A stretch of DNA of 64,000 bases from JAMXLG01 sp963765935 (GCA_963765935.1 CAVXXX010000005.1:103799-167798), one strand, 5' to 3'. Positions 8,990-17,841 are shown, counted from the stretch's first letter. A program made the numbers and translations. The notes: generated from the letters alone by a model not told the origin.

Positions 8990-9355
8990 TTATGCTTTGC
9001 TTTTTCGTACCGAGCGAAACGTGCCGCGAATATCCTCGGAGAAAAGTTGCGGTTGTTCCCACGCGGCGAAGTGTCCGCCGACGTCATGCCTCTTGTAATA
9101 GACTAATTTAAGATAGGCCTTCTCAGACCAGCTTCGCGGCGCGGTATAGAGTTCGTGGGGGAACGCGCTTACGCCAACCGGTATCGCGATATTTTTGATG
9201 TCGAAGAAGTCGAGCCTGTTTTCCCAGTAGAGGCGCGCGGACGGCACGCCGGTGTTCGTTAACCAGTACATCGTGATGTTGTCGAGAACATCGTCGCGAT
9301 CGGCGTGAAAAGAGAACGTGCCATTCATCCGGAGCGACCACCTCGGAAACGACAC
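8990..9355 (-). pseudogene. Epoxide hydrolase, C-terminal fragment
   Basis: About 110 codons match the C-terminal third of alpha/beta-fold epoxide hydrolases: LDNITMYWLTNTGVPSARLYWEN, then PVGVSAFPHELYTAPRSW and the catalytic-His motif GGHFAAWEQP near the end. The N-terminal two thirds, with the nucleophile Asp, are absent. The upstream sequence is instead a DUF2249 domain in a different frame, and the join lies close to 9310-9330. It is a relic. The 146 bases between it and the hydrolase remnant at 8843 hold nothing recognisable. Confidence 0.75.
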
Positions 9356-9545
9356 TGAATCCGCGCTTGTCCATCACGCGCACGAGCGGTTTGGGATCGA
9401 ATGAATTGATCGACAAGAAATCCTACGCTTCACCCAGCGAATAGACCACGTCCATGATCGCTTGAAACGGCTCTTCGCCACGCTCGTGATACGTTCGAAC
9501 GTCGAGAACGAGGGGCGGCGCAACCGCATTGTGGGCACTACTCTT
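9303..9545 (-). pseudogene. DUF2249 domain protein, broken
   Basis: Read on the minus strand this stretch gives LVLDVRTYHERGEEPFQAIM, a Leu-Gly-Glu turn, an in-frame TAG, and then SINSFDPKPLVRVMDKRGFS and EVVAPDEWHVLF. This is a nearly complete DUF2249 domain (LDVRxxxxxGEEPFxxIM ... PFDPxPL ... GFS ... WxVxF), interrupted by one amber codon and fused to the epoxide hydrolase remnant. DUF2249 proteins commonly accompany hemerythrin, nitric oxide reductase and terminal oxidase genes, and it follows the oxidase/cytochrome operon on the same strand, so it was probably its last gene. Confidence 0.7.
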
Positions 9546-9638
9546 TTTCGAACATGCTCCAAGCGTATCGCGCCGTGAGCGCAGGCGCAGGAACTCAAGC
9601 TGTTCTTCAGATCCGACAAATGCCGATGCGAAAGCGGC

Positions 9639-10382
9639 CTAGAGCGTTTCTATGTAGGCCGCGATATCGCGAACGTCGGCTCTCCTAAGCGTGCCGGGAT
9701 AGAGTTTCGGCATCGGCGGTGCAGGATTCATGATCCACCCTTGCGCTTGCCGGAGATCTTTGCGCGAGCGTTCGCCCTTGAGCGACGGACCTTCGCCGCC
9801 GCTGCCTTTTGCGCCGTGACAAACCGCGCAGTTTTGCGCGAACAGTGTCGAGCCATGCGCCGGGTTGGGTGGGCCTGCAGCCGTACTTACATCGGCCGCC
9901 GCAGCGCTCTGAGGCGCCGTATTTGTCGCGGCGGCCACCGTATTAACCGGCGCAACACCGAAGCCCCACGCTGATAGAAGCGCCATGAAGAACAAACTCA
10001 AGCCCGTCGCCCAGCCCACGCCCGCCGCGTATTGCTGACCGGCGTAGGCTGTAGCAAAGCCAAGAATTACAAGACCGAGGTGTTCGACCGCATGTCCGCC
10101 CGGATGCCGTTCGAACCAAACATACTCGGATGGCCACATCAGCATCATCGTAGCAAGCGGCGCAAAGATTGCTATGAGCAGCCACGCATAGTGACCGGCA
10201 CTTGTATCTCGCGACGGCTTTGACAGCAGAAGCGCTGAGATCATTGCACCCGCAAGCAACGCGGCGTGAAGCACATGGTGCTGCGCGGTCGGCAGTTCCA
10301 TGGCGCCTCGCACGAGAGGCCCGAGCGCAAAGAGAACGCTGAGTGCGAGAACGACCCAGCCCAGAATGCGTTGCGGCTTCAT
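9639..10382 (-). CDS. Membrane-anchored c-type cytochrome
   Basis: A 247-residue protein with five hydrophobic segments in residues 1-145 (the order resembles a small membrane domain of oxidase gene clusters) followed by an Ala/Thr-rich linker and a periplasmic class I cytochrome c domain. The heme site is CAVCH near residue 185, and the distal ligand is likely the Met in PAPPMPKLYPG. It overlaps the subunit I gene upstream by four bases (ATGA) and so is the third gene of the oxidase operon. It would carry electrons to the CuA centre of subunit II. The frame is intact. Confidence 0.88.
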   Translation of the reverse strand: MKPQRILGWVVLALSVLFALGPLVRGAMELPTAQHHVLHAALLAGAMISALLLSKPSRDTSAGHYAWLLIAIFAPLATMMLMWPSEYVWFERHPGGHAVEHLGLVILGFATAYAGQQYAAGVGWATGLSLFFMALLSAWGFGVAPVNTVAAATNTAPQSAAAADVSTAAGPPNPAHGSTLFAQNCAVCHGAKGSGGEGPSLKGERSRKDLRQAQGWIMNPAPPMPKLYPGTLRRADVRDIAAYIETL

Positions 10383-11849
10383 GCGATCGCCCTCGCCCGC
10401 TTCATGCGCGCGAGCCGAAGTGCTTCACCAACCGCGATGAGGAATCCGATCGCGAGAATCGTCGCGCCGATAGTCGCCAATCCCGCAAAGTACGGGCCCG
10501 GAGCCGGTTCTGCTGCATAACGACGCGGCACGCCACCCGCGCCCGCCGCGTAAAATGAGAGCAAGAAAAGTGCGCCGCCGCCGAACATTCCGAGGCCGAC
10601 GAGCCAGCGAACGACCAGGTTCGATACGCTTTCTGCGCGCTGCTCGAGATTGACAAACGCCCAACCGAGCGTGAAGAGCAAAACCCCCTCGAGTAAATAC
10701 GTGTGGAAATGCCCGGGAACCCAGAGCGTATTATGGAGGTCGACGTTGATCGGAATCGTTGCATCGAGCACCGCGCCGGTGCCGCCGACGACCCAGCCGA
10801 TCATTCCTGCGAAGAGAAAGATCGATCCGCAAGCTCCACGTCATTCCCGAACGATGAACGAGCATTACGCCACCGTATACCGTTACCACCACGACCGGAA
10901 TTGCGGCGAGATACGACGAGATTTCACCGATGTACTGCAGCGTTTGCACTTGAGCAAAGTCCATGTAGAGATGATGAAAATACGCAATAATGACGAACGT
11001 CAGTGTTCCCCACCATGCGATCGCGAGTTGCGGCGACGTGTGATACTCGCGTTTCGTAACCATCGGTAGACCGACGTACACGCCGGCGACCGCCATGTAC
11101 ATCGTAAGATTCGCAAACGTGTGCCCGAATTGATAGGTCAGGTTCTTCGCCCACAGCGGATCGATTGCGACGCTCGGGTCGATCCAATGCACGACGAGTC
11201 CAACGGCAATCAGGAGTCCGGCCGTTCCGCCGATGAAGCCGTCGATCGCGACGATTGCCGCCGCAAACATCTCGGGCGGCGGCGGTTCTTTCCCCGCCGC
11301 CGTAAAGTCGCTGTTTCGGAAGACATATTCGATGCCGAGAATGCCGCCCAGACCTCCGAATCTCGCGAGCAGTGCACCAAGAATTTGCGCGCACCAAATC
11401 ATGAAGCCGGTCATCACCAAGCCGTTGCCGATGAGCCAAGCTCCCGTCGCCCAATTCGGCCAATACGTTCCGGTAAACGGCAACGGATAAAGCATCGTCC
11501 AAAGCGCCCCATACTTACCGGGAACGACACTGATGATGACGCTGATCACGCCCGCGATGAAGAATCCGTACGCGAGATAGGCAACGCCGGCGTTGATCTT
11601 CGTGTACCGGCTCACGAGATACCACAGCGTGCCAAGGCCCGAGATCGCCATCGCGGTGATCATCCCCACGCCGTGCAAACTCAAGAGCGAATAAAACGTA
11701 CCGGGATCGAGTGGTATCCAGCCAGCCTGCGAGCCGCGCATGGCGATACCAACGAGAGCCATTAAAAGAAATATCGCAAGGCCGGTTGCGATATATGTCC
11801 ACATCACCCGTTTGCCTGCAGGGCTCTCTTGCGCAACGATGTGGCTCAT
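10379..11849 (-). CDS. Heme-copper oxidase/NO reductase-like subunit I, one frameshift
   Basis: Catalytic subunit of a heme-copper oxidoreductase, about 490 residues in two frames joined near 10810-10840. It has 12 or so helices, the low-spin heme His in SLLSLHGVGM, the His pair YFHHLYMDF on the copper helix, and the LHNTLWVPGHFHTYLL motif with the heme ligands. On helix 6 the canonical GHPxVY is replaced by FGHTFANLTMY: the copper-ligand His is kept but the Tyr four residues on, which is cross-linked in oxygen reductases, is Asn. This points to one of the atypical or nitric oxide reductase-like groups rather than a normal oxygen reductase. ATGA overlaps with both operon neighbours show translational coupling. 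One indel separates the two frames. Confidence 0.85.
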
Positions 11850-12361
11850 TTGACGTCAAAGCCTCCTTGCATGGCGGCGTGCGCGATGCCGCAATACTCT
11901 AAACAGCGCACGGTGTAGTGTCCTGGTTTTGTGAAATGGACCGCTAGATGATTCACGTAGTCGGGCATTGCTTGGACTTGGCTCACGACGCGCCCATCGG
12001 GAGCGTAAATGCCGAATCCATGGTTGACGTCTTTTGACGTGACATCGAAGACGACGGTTGTATTGAGCGGCACCGTTTGCGGCAGCCTAAAGCCGTACTG
12101 TTGCGCTACGACCGAATAGTGCGTCGCATTCGGCGCGGCAGCAGCCTTCGAATATGGAAACCCCGGAATCGTGATTGCAAAGACAAGTACGGCGACGATC
12201 AGTGTAAACCAGAACCAGTACCGCCGGATCGCATAACCTTTTGCGGCGACCTCGCTTTGTGGAAGCGGTTCGTTCGACCGGTAATTGCCTAACCAGGTGA
12301 TCAGCACGATCGCGATGCCTGCCACCGCGATGAAGATCTTGAATACGGTGCTGCTTTCCAA
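11846..12361 (-). CDS. Heme-copper oxidase subunit II with CuA site
   Basis: A 171-residue subunit II. I place the start at a TTG (12361-12359) because AAGGAGGG lies seven bases upstream; a longer reading frame upstream is low-complexity and has no ribosome site. Two N-terminal helices (FKIFIAVAGIAIVLITWL and WFWFTLIVAVLVFAITI) anchor a cupredoxin domain. The CuA ligands are visible as the Cys-x3-Cys-x3-His motif CLEYCGIAHAAM and the earlier His in DVNHGFGIY, so electrons come from cytochrome c and not from quinol. It is the first gene of the operon with subunit I and the membrane cytochrome. The 234 bases upstream show no clear FNR-type box. Confidence 0.88.
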   Translation of the reverse strand: MESSTVFKIFIAVAGIAIVLITWLGNYRSNEPLPQSEVAAKGYAIRRYWFWFTLIVAVLVFAITIPGFPYSKAAAAPNATHYSVVAQQYGFRLPQTVPLNTTVVFDVTSKDVNHGFGIYAPDGRVVSQVQAMPDYVNHLAVHFTKPGHYTVRCLEYCGIAHAAMQGGFDVK

Positions 12362-12595
12362 AATCGAGCCCTCCTTGAAGATGCTCCGTTGATGACCGTA
12401 CGAGATGTCGATGCAGGCTGTAAGCAACCACGGTTTTCGTCTGCTGGTCGCTTTTCCCGCAGGGGCTGCGAACGGATGGGCAGCAACTTTCGGTTGCAAG
12501 GGAGTGTACCCGAATGGAAGACATGCGCCTCGACGTGCGCAGCATTCCGCCGCCGCAGCGGCATCCAAAAACCTTTGCAATGTTCGACTCGGGGG

Positions 12596-13072
12596 TCAAG
12601 TCGCGCTATGCCACGGAGTGTGGCTTGCGGGCGACGCTTCGCGCTGAGCCGCCCAATGGCGTTCGACAGCTGCGGCCGCATCACGAATAAGCGCTCTAGC
12701 AGTCGCATATGCGAGTCGCTTTCCGAGCGTGGCATCAAAAATGCGTCCAAGCGGTCCAAAGGGGGGTACGTAAGTAATAGATAGCTGCAGCTCGCATCCA
12801 GGCGGTGCATGCGGCCTCACCGTCATCGTTGCGTGGAGTGGTGGCAACCACGGACGGGGCGCTCTCCATGAGAACTCCAGCGCGTCGTGACGGCGTGCGG
12901 AATCTGTGTAGTCCTCAACCACGCGGGTAGATAGCTGCACAGGCCTTGACAGCCCTGCGGTCGTTCTTACGGCGAAATTGGGACCCTCATCTAAGAATGA
13001 AGCGATTGTCTCGACTGCGGTAGATGGTGGGCAGGCGGCCAATCGATGAAGGTAAATCGTCCTCGCTCTCAT
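12596..13072 (-). CDS. Small SRPBCC-like protein, paralogue A
   Basis: A 158-residue protein without a signal peptide. The C-terminal half, ITYVPPFGPLGRIFDATLGKR followed by a helix rich in Ala and Arg, matches paralogues B (next gene) and C (17362-17841) and has the look of a START/SRPBCC-type beta-grip with a long C-terminal helix. Members of that fold bind small hydrophobic ligands or heme-like cofactors. The gene overlaps paralogue B by ATGA, so they are co-translated. Function is unknown; the position between two terminal oxidase operons suggests a link to oxidase assembly or lipid handling, which is inference. Confidence 0.6.
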   Translation of the reverse strand: MRARTIYLHRLAACPPSTAVETIASFLDEGPNFAVRTTAGLSRPVQLSTRVVEDYTDSARRHDALEFSWRAPRPWLPPLHATMTVRPHAPPGCELQLSITYVPPFGPLGRIFDATLGKRLAYATARALIRDAAAAVERHWAAQREASPASHTPWHSAT

Positions 13073-13431
13073 TTTTTGCTCCTCTCAGCGGTTGCTCCGA
13101 CGTGCGTCGACAAGCTGCTTCCTGCGCTTCGCGTCTCACGCAGCATGTTTGTCGCAAGGTCGTCGAGAAAGCGTTGTAAAGTGCTTGCCGCTACATTGCG
13201 CATGAACGTAGAGTCAGCGAAATTGCCCACCCAGCCGAACGGGGTCGTGTACTGCCCTCGCAGTTCTAGCTCGGCAGTGTCGACGAGCTTGGAAACCGAC
13301 AGCTTTCCTCGAAAGTTCGGGTAGTTGCCGCCTTGCGATCTTGCGCGAATAGCAACATCGAAACTGCGGTGATCGCCAAGATCCGCAAATTCCATCTCAA
13401 CCGGTGCAATGATAGACGCTTTGATCGGCAT
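13069..13431 (-). CDS. Small SRPBCC-like protein, paralogue B
   Basis: A 120-residue protein that shares the pattern 'ELxGxYxxPxGxxGxxxDxTxxRxxAxxTxxxxLxxL' with paralogues A and C: here LELRGQYTTPFGWVGNFADS followed by a helix with NVAASTLQRFLDDLATNM. It begins with a run of beta strands. The start ATG has only a weak ribosome site, and in-frame codons continue upstream for about ten residues, so the true start may be a little earlier. It is upstream of and overlaps paralogue A. I assign no function. Confidence 0.55.
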   Translation of the reverse strand: MPIKASIIAPVEMEFADLGDHRSFDVAIRARSQGGNYPNFRGKLSVSKLVDTAELELRGQYTTPFGWVGNFADSTFMRNVAASTLQRFLDDLATNMLRETRSAGSSLSTHVGATAERSKK

Positions 13432-13589
13432 CTTAAGATCGCGCGCAAGACCACAGTTAGCTTTGCTTCGGTAGCAAGTCGTGGGGTGGACCTATTCAGA
13501 GCGGCCTGCACGAGATCAATGTCGGCCGTAACTGGCGAGCGACACGATAGAACGCCTCCTGTAAGTTCTTCGGCCTTACGTTGCGGCTG

Positions 13590-13889
13590 CGGCTTTCTCA
13601 TGTCCGTTACCAGCAAGTAAGCTCGACTTTGTCCAGCGGATGATCAGCACTGGAACGGCAGCGCCGCGTCACTCCCTTCGCGACGCTGCCAATCAACGCA
13701 CGTGAAACGCCGGTGCGGCCGTGGCTGCCGATCACGATGAGATCGCACGCGTTTTACCGCGCAAGCGTCTAGAATGCCGTCCACCGGTTGACCAACGATA
13801 GCGAGGACTCGTGCCAATATTCTGTCCTTTACGCCATCGATGGGACAGAGAATGTTCTCAAACACGCTGATTCCTTTCACCAACGAAAC
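13590..13889 (-). pseudogene. Universal stress protein (UspA family) remnant
   Basis: The minus strand reads FENILCPIDG, the N-terminus of a UspA protein, then after a gap ARVLAIVGQPVDGILDACA, and in another frame DLIVIGSHGRTGVSRALIGS, the ATP-binding GxxG(9)G(S/T) region, ending VPVLIIR in a third frame. The middle third is missing and at least two frameshifts are needed. It is a decayed or mis-sequenced gene. Usp genes commonly accompany low-oxygen regulons, in line with the oxidase and phosphoketolase neighbours. The 180 bases from 13890 to 14069 hold nothing recognisable. Confidence 0.65.
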
Positions 13890-14069
13890 TCCGATTATCG
13901 GCGGAGCCTTAGGCCAATCCTAACGGTCAAAAGGGAACCCAAAGGGAATTCCCGAGTGCCGACAGTTCTCGGGCGTTCGCTGCGCGGGGTCGATGAAGTA
14001 TCGCTTCGCTCGCATAGGAACGGACGCGCTTTTGCCATACGCTCCGACGAAGCGAAACGCTCTGCTTTA

Positions 14070-14261
14070 CTAAGATGAGCCGTCCTTGTTATTTTTCGCA
14101 GTCGCGTCGTTCACGAGCGCCCGCGCCTGCGAAAGAATCTCCCGCAGGCGATTCAAGCGCACGTCGGTAATCGGCGTGATCCCGTCAAGCATGGCCTCTA
14201 CAGAGCTCTGCGCGATCGAAAGCAGGTTGCCAAGGTCGTGCCGCGCTTTCTTCGAATCCAC
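14070..14261 (-). CDS. Mini histidine-phosphotransfer (DHp-like) protein
   Basis: A 63-residue helical protein starting at a GTG one base after the stop of the response regulator gene, with CGGAG seven bases upstream inside that gene. The N-terminal helix KKARHDLGNLLSIAQSSVEA resembles the phospho-accepting H-box helix of histidine kinases (HDLxNxL), followed by a turn and a second helix RLNRLREILSQARALV. There is no ATPase domain. It could be a phosphotransfer or docking partner of the response regulator encoded directly upstream, like a Spo0B-type dimerisation domain. The motif is seen; the activity is inferred. Confidence 0.55.
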   Translation of the reverse strand: MDSKKARHDLGNLLSIAQSSVEAMLDGITPITDVRLNRLREILSQARALVNDATAKNNKDGSS

Positions 14262-14262
14262 G

Positions 14263-14958
14263 TTATGCTCCGCGATCGAGCTTGTATCCCACACCGTATA
14301 CCGTTATTAGGTAGGTCGGCTTTTCCGGATCCGGTTCAATCTTGTGGCGCAAATGGTTGATGTGTCGATCTAGGGTACGCTCGAAAATGCTGCCATCGTC
14401 GTCTAGCAAATCGAGCATCTGCGGACGTGACAGAACTTGCCCGGCATGGCGCGCCAGTAACGCGAGAATTCGAAACTCCGAGGGCCGCACTTCCACGGCT
14501 TCTCCCTGCACGCGGACTTCGTGCGCCGATTCGTCGATTTCTAGCTCGCGAAAACGATGTACGGCAGACGGCAGCTGAGTAGCCGCCGAAACCGCTTCCA
14601 ACCGCCGGAAGAGGGCGCGAATGCGCGCCATAACTTCACGCGCCGAGAACGGCTTCGCAATGTAATCGTCCGCGCCGAGCTCCAATCCGACAATGCGATC
14701 GACTTCGTCACTGCGCGCCGTCAGCACGATGGTTGGAATGCGGCGCAGTTCGTTGGTCTTGCGCAGCACCTCGAAACCCGTGCCGTCCGGCAGGCCGATG
14801 TCGAGGAGCACCAGATCGGGTGCGCGCTGCTCGATCTCCGCCAGCGCGGCTTGGACTGTTCCGGCGCCTATCGGATCGAACGACTCGCTGCGGAGATACC
14901 CCTCCAGCATCTCCCGGAGCTCCGCTTCATCGTCGACAACTAAAACGCGCTTTGCCAC
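14263..14958 (-). CDS. OmpR/PhoB family response regulator
   Basis: A 231-residue response regulator. I start it at the GTG giving VAKRVLVVDDEAEL, as the longer upstream frame is non-conserved. The receiver domain (residues 3-115) shows the acidic pair VVDDE, the phospho-accepting Asp in DLVLLDIGLPDG, the switch Thr in IVLTARS and the Lys in IAKPF. The C-terminal winged helix (about 135-228) has VRPSEFRILALLARH and the recognition part ERTLDRHINHLRHKIEP ending in VYGVGYKL. It is followed by the DHp-like mini protein and lies next to a terminal oxidase operon and upstream of Usp, oxidase and phosphoketolase genes, so a redox or oxygen signal is plausible. No full kinase is adjacent. Confidence 0.93.
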   Translation of the reverse strand: MAKRVLVVDDEAELREMLEGYLRSESFDPIGAGTVQAALAEIEQRAPDLVLLDIGLPDGTGFEVLRKTNELRRIPTIVLTARSDEVDRIVGLELGADDYIAKPFSAREVMARIRALFRRLEAVSAATQLPSAVHRFRELEIDESAHEVRVQGEAVEVRPSEFRILALLARHAGQVLSRPQMLDLLDDDGSIFERTLDRHINHLRHKIEPDPEKPTYLITVYGVGYKLDRGA

Positions 14959-14971
14959 ACCGATATGTTCG

Positions 14972-16626
14972 TCACCACGTCCGCATTCCCGGTGCAAGGA
15001 AGCCTGGGTGGTGCAGAATGTCGAGCAGCGGGCCTGCGTACGCGAGTACAGCAGCAGCCAGCGCGACAACGCCCCATCGGAACAACCATTGCAGCATCCG
15101 CGGCGTCGGTTCGCTGCCGGGCAACGGCTGCGCAAATTCAGCGCATTGATCTTCAGCCTTCTCGTTTGCGCGTAGCGTTCCGATCGCGACGATTGCGAAG
15201 ATGATGATGCTGGCGAAGAGCAGCAGCCCGCCGGCTGCGGCGACGTTCATATAGTTTTGCCACTCATTTGGTGCCGCACCGAGGTATCCGACTTGAGCGG
15301 TTCGCCGCGGGGCGCCGAGCAGTCCCGCGATGTGCATGGACATCGACATGATCAGCATTCCGACGAACCATATCCGCTCTTGCCACAGTGCTAACTGCGG
15401 CTTCCACAGCGCTCTTCCCGTCAGTTTTGGGATCAACCAATAGCTGATTCCGACGAACGTAAGCGCAACCGGTCCACCGACGGTGACATGGAAGTGTCCG
15501 ACGATCCAGATCGTGTTGTGCACGACGGTGTCCATCGAGTACGACGCGTTCACGAGACCGCCGAAGCCGCCCAAGATAAACAGGAGCATCCCGTACGCAG
15601 GGCCGCAAAACGCCGGATCGTTCCACGGAAGCGTTTTTAACGGTTTGCCAAAAGCCTAGCTTGCCGCTGCGCCTAGCGGCGATCTCGAACGTCGCGAAAA
15701 TCGCGAACGCGGTGAGGAACGAAGGAATCGCAACGCCGTAGGTCGTCAGCGTATGCAGCATCTTCCACTGTGTCGCGATACCGGGCTCCATGAATTGGTG
15801 ATGGATGCCGACCGGCGTTGAGAGCAGAAGCAGCATGATGAACGTCAAGCGTGTCAGACCATCGCTGAACAGATTGCCGTTGTAGAACTTCGGCACGATG
15901 TTGTACCAGCAAATGTAGGCGCCCATGATCCAAAAGTACACGAGCGGATGCCCGAAGTACCAAAACAGGAGCCTCGATAGCATGACGTTGATGCCCGGCG
16001 TCCAGCCGAACGACCACGGGATCGAGAAAATACATCTCGCCCACGACGCCGAGCGTCGCGATCCACCACATGAAGAAAGTCGCCGCAGCGGTGAACGCCG
16101 GCAGCGGCACGGGCACGGCCGGGATTGTTTCGGCGGAACCAGAGGACGTTCGCGAAGATGTCCGCTGCGACGATCCAGGTGCCGATAATGAGCAGCGCCG
16201 CGCCGATATAGAAACACGGGCTCGCTTTGAGCGGCGCGTAAAACGTGTAGAGGACGGTCGCGTTTCCCATCAAGATCTCGACGGCGGCCATCAGTACGCC
16301 CGCAAGCATCACCCAATAGCCGATCCAGCCGAGAGCCACGGAACGGCCGGTCGCGTTCGATGCTGCGGTACGTCACGAACAACGAAAGCCCCGTGATGAA
16401 GAACGTCGTAAAGACGAGCGCCATCAGCACGCCATGCAGCGTGAGGATGCGGTAATAATCGAACCATGCCGGTGCGGAAAACGCCGATGCGCGCGACAAA
16501 CCTTGCAGCGCGCCGAACAGCGCACCGACGACGATCGCGCCCGTTGCAGTGTAAACGTGCGCGATTACGACGCGATTTTCGCGCATCTTGCGTGCGCCGC
16601 TCAGCGGCCGAAAGCTCAAAAGCCAT
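14972..16626 (-). pseudogene. ba3-type cytochrome c oxidase subunit I, several frameshifts
   Basis: A second, canonical heme-copper oxygen reductase of the B (ba3) family. The parts are: ILTLHGVLMALVFTT (low-spin heme His), LLFWYFGHPLVYFWIMGAY with the intact copper His and cross-linking Tyr, STPVGIHHQF (His pair), and VVHNTIWIVGHFHVTVGGP (heme ligands). The N-terminus overlaps the stop of subunit II by one base (TGATG). At least four frame changes are needed (near 16590, 16350, 16100 and 15600), several next to homopolymer or repeat-like runs. Either the gene is decaying or the sequence here is of low quality. All catalytic residues are present when the frames are joined, which favours sequencing errors. 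Confidence 0.85.
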
Positions 16627-17097
16627 CACTGCACCTCGATGCGGGCAAACATGTTCTGATGGCCTATGCCGCAGTACTCATGGCAGATCAGCAAGTACGT
16701 CCCCTTATGTGTGAAGGTGTGGGAATCGCGTGTTGACCCACCCCGGCACGGCCATCATATTGATGTCCGTTTTAGCGATGTAAAAACCGTGCACGACGTC
16801 TGGGCTGGTAACGTAGAATGTCACTTTTGCGCCGAGGGGCACGGTGATGCGATTGCGGATTGAACGAAAACACCTGCGCGACATAGTATGCTTCGTAGGT
16901 TCCATCCGGTAGCCGGCGTAGGCCGGGACGATCGAACGGCGGCGTTTGCGCGACCTTTGTCGGATCGATCTGCTGCATATCGCTCGGCGGATTCATATTA
17001 TCGGCAAACGCAGCATAACCGATGGTGACAAAGAAACGCAGCTAACATCGACGAGCCCAAAGCTCATCCACCACCGCTCGTATTTGTGAATGTGCAT
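16626..17097 (-). pseudogene. ba3-type oxidase subunit II, frameshifted
   Basis: About 155 residues in three frames. It starts MHIHKYERWWMSFGLV at an ATG directly abutting the stop of the small gene upstream, has one N-terminal helix, then the segment DPTKVAQTPPFDRPGL, the cupredoxin strands ITVPLGAKVTFYVTSPDVVHG with a CuA His, and ends with the CuA motif CHEYCGIGHQNM. This is the typical compact ba3 subunit II with one transmembrane helix. Three indels (near 17050, 16870 and 16720) interrupt it. It accepts electrons from a soluble cytochrome c. Confidence 0.82.
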
Positions 17098-17244
17098 CTA
17101 CCAGCGCTCCTTGAGCAGCATGAAGACGCCAAACCACAAGATCACGAACGTGGCGCCCATCAAGAGAACGAAAGTAAGCGTTGCGGGTAACGGCGTTTCT
17201 TCCGTCTCCTGAACCTCGGGAGACGGGACGTTCTTCTGTTGCAT
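17098..17244 (-). CDS. Cytochrome c oxidase subunit IIa-like single-helix protein
   Basis: A 48-residue gene: a polar N-terminus (MQQKNVPSPEVQETEE), one transmembrane helix (PATLTFVLLMGATFVILWF) and a short basic end LLKERW. In ba3-type oxidases a separate short subunit IIa supplies the helix that subunit II lacks. Its place directly before subunit II, with stop TAG and the next ATG touching, and the ribosome site AAGGAG for subunit II inside its last codons, make the assignment strong. It is the first gene of this oxidase operon and its frame is intact. Confidence 0.8.
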   Translation of the reverse strand: MQQKNVPSPEVQETEETPLPATLTFVLLMGATFVILWFGVFMLLKERW

Positions 17245-17268
17245 GTTCCGATGCTACAAGAGCATTCA

Positions 17269-17309
17269 GAAATGAGTGTTACTCGCAGTTCTCCAGTCGT
17301 TCTCATTTC
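17269..17309. promoter_or_regulatory. Inverted repeat in the divergent oxidase promoter region
   Basis: GAAATGAG (17269-17276) and CTCATTTC (17302-17309) form a perfect 8-base inverted repeat with a 25-base spacer between the leftward oxidase operon and the rightward paralogue C gene. The position suits an operator or a regulatory hairpin shared by both promoters. No binding protein is assigned. Confidence 0.4.
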
Positions 17310-17361
17310 CGGCGCAGCGGTCTCAGCGCATTCGCGAACGCCCGCTACACTCAGAGACGCT

Positions 17362-17841
17362 ATGACGACGATTAAAGAAACCTTACGCGTTGAATGTCCG
17401 TACGTTCGTGCGCGAGGGTACCTGCACGAAACACTCTCCGATGTAGCCGGAAAGGGTTCCGACCAACCGCTGCTGCTGACCGCGCCATTTCCGATCGGTG
17501 CAGTACAGCTCGAAAAGGGGGTGCGCGTTCGCTACGCTGTCGCCACCGATCCGATGCATTTCGACGAACCTTGGTACGTCTGCTGGGATCCGGAACCGGG
17601 CGGGATGTATCCGTCGTTTTCCGGCATACTCACCGTGCGCGCTGATGACGATTATCCAACGGCAATCTTAGAGCTCGAAGGTTCGTACGCACCGCCGTTG
17701 GGACCGGCAGGCGCGCTCTTTGATAAGACACTAGGGCGGAGAATCGCGCAGCAAACGATGCAAGCGCTGCTCGCAAAAATCGGCACCGACATGACCGAGC
17801 GCTATCGACGTGAGGAGCGGGAAAAAACCTCTGCGCGCTAG
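17362..17841 (+). CDS. Small SRPBCC-like protein, paralogue C
   Basis: A 159-residue protein from the ATG at 17362 (a longer in-frame start at 17239 would overlap the oxidase promoter region). Beta strands lead to ILELEGSYAPPLGPAGALFD, then KTLGRRIAQQTMQALLAKI, which is the same signature as in paralogues A and B (ELxGxYxPPxGPxGxxFDxTLGxR). It is divergent from the ba3 oxidase operon. The fold is probably a ligand-binding helix-grip; the function is unknown. It converges with the DUF6544 gene, overlapping by a few bases at the stops. Confidence 0.6.
   Translation: MTTIKETLRVECPYVRARGYLHETLSDVAGKGSDQPLLLTAPFPIGAVQLEKGVRVRYAVATDPMHFDEPWYVCWDPEPGGMYPSFSGILTVRADDDYPTAILELEGSYAPPLGPAGALFDKTLGRRIAQQTMQALLAKIGTDMTERYRREEREKTSAR

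Noticed and set aside
14956..15135. N-terminal extension of the OmpR regulator
   Set aside because: The residues before VAKRVLVVDDE are an out-of-frame reading of the oxidase gene end; the GTG at 14958 gives the normal domain start.
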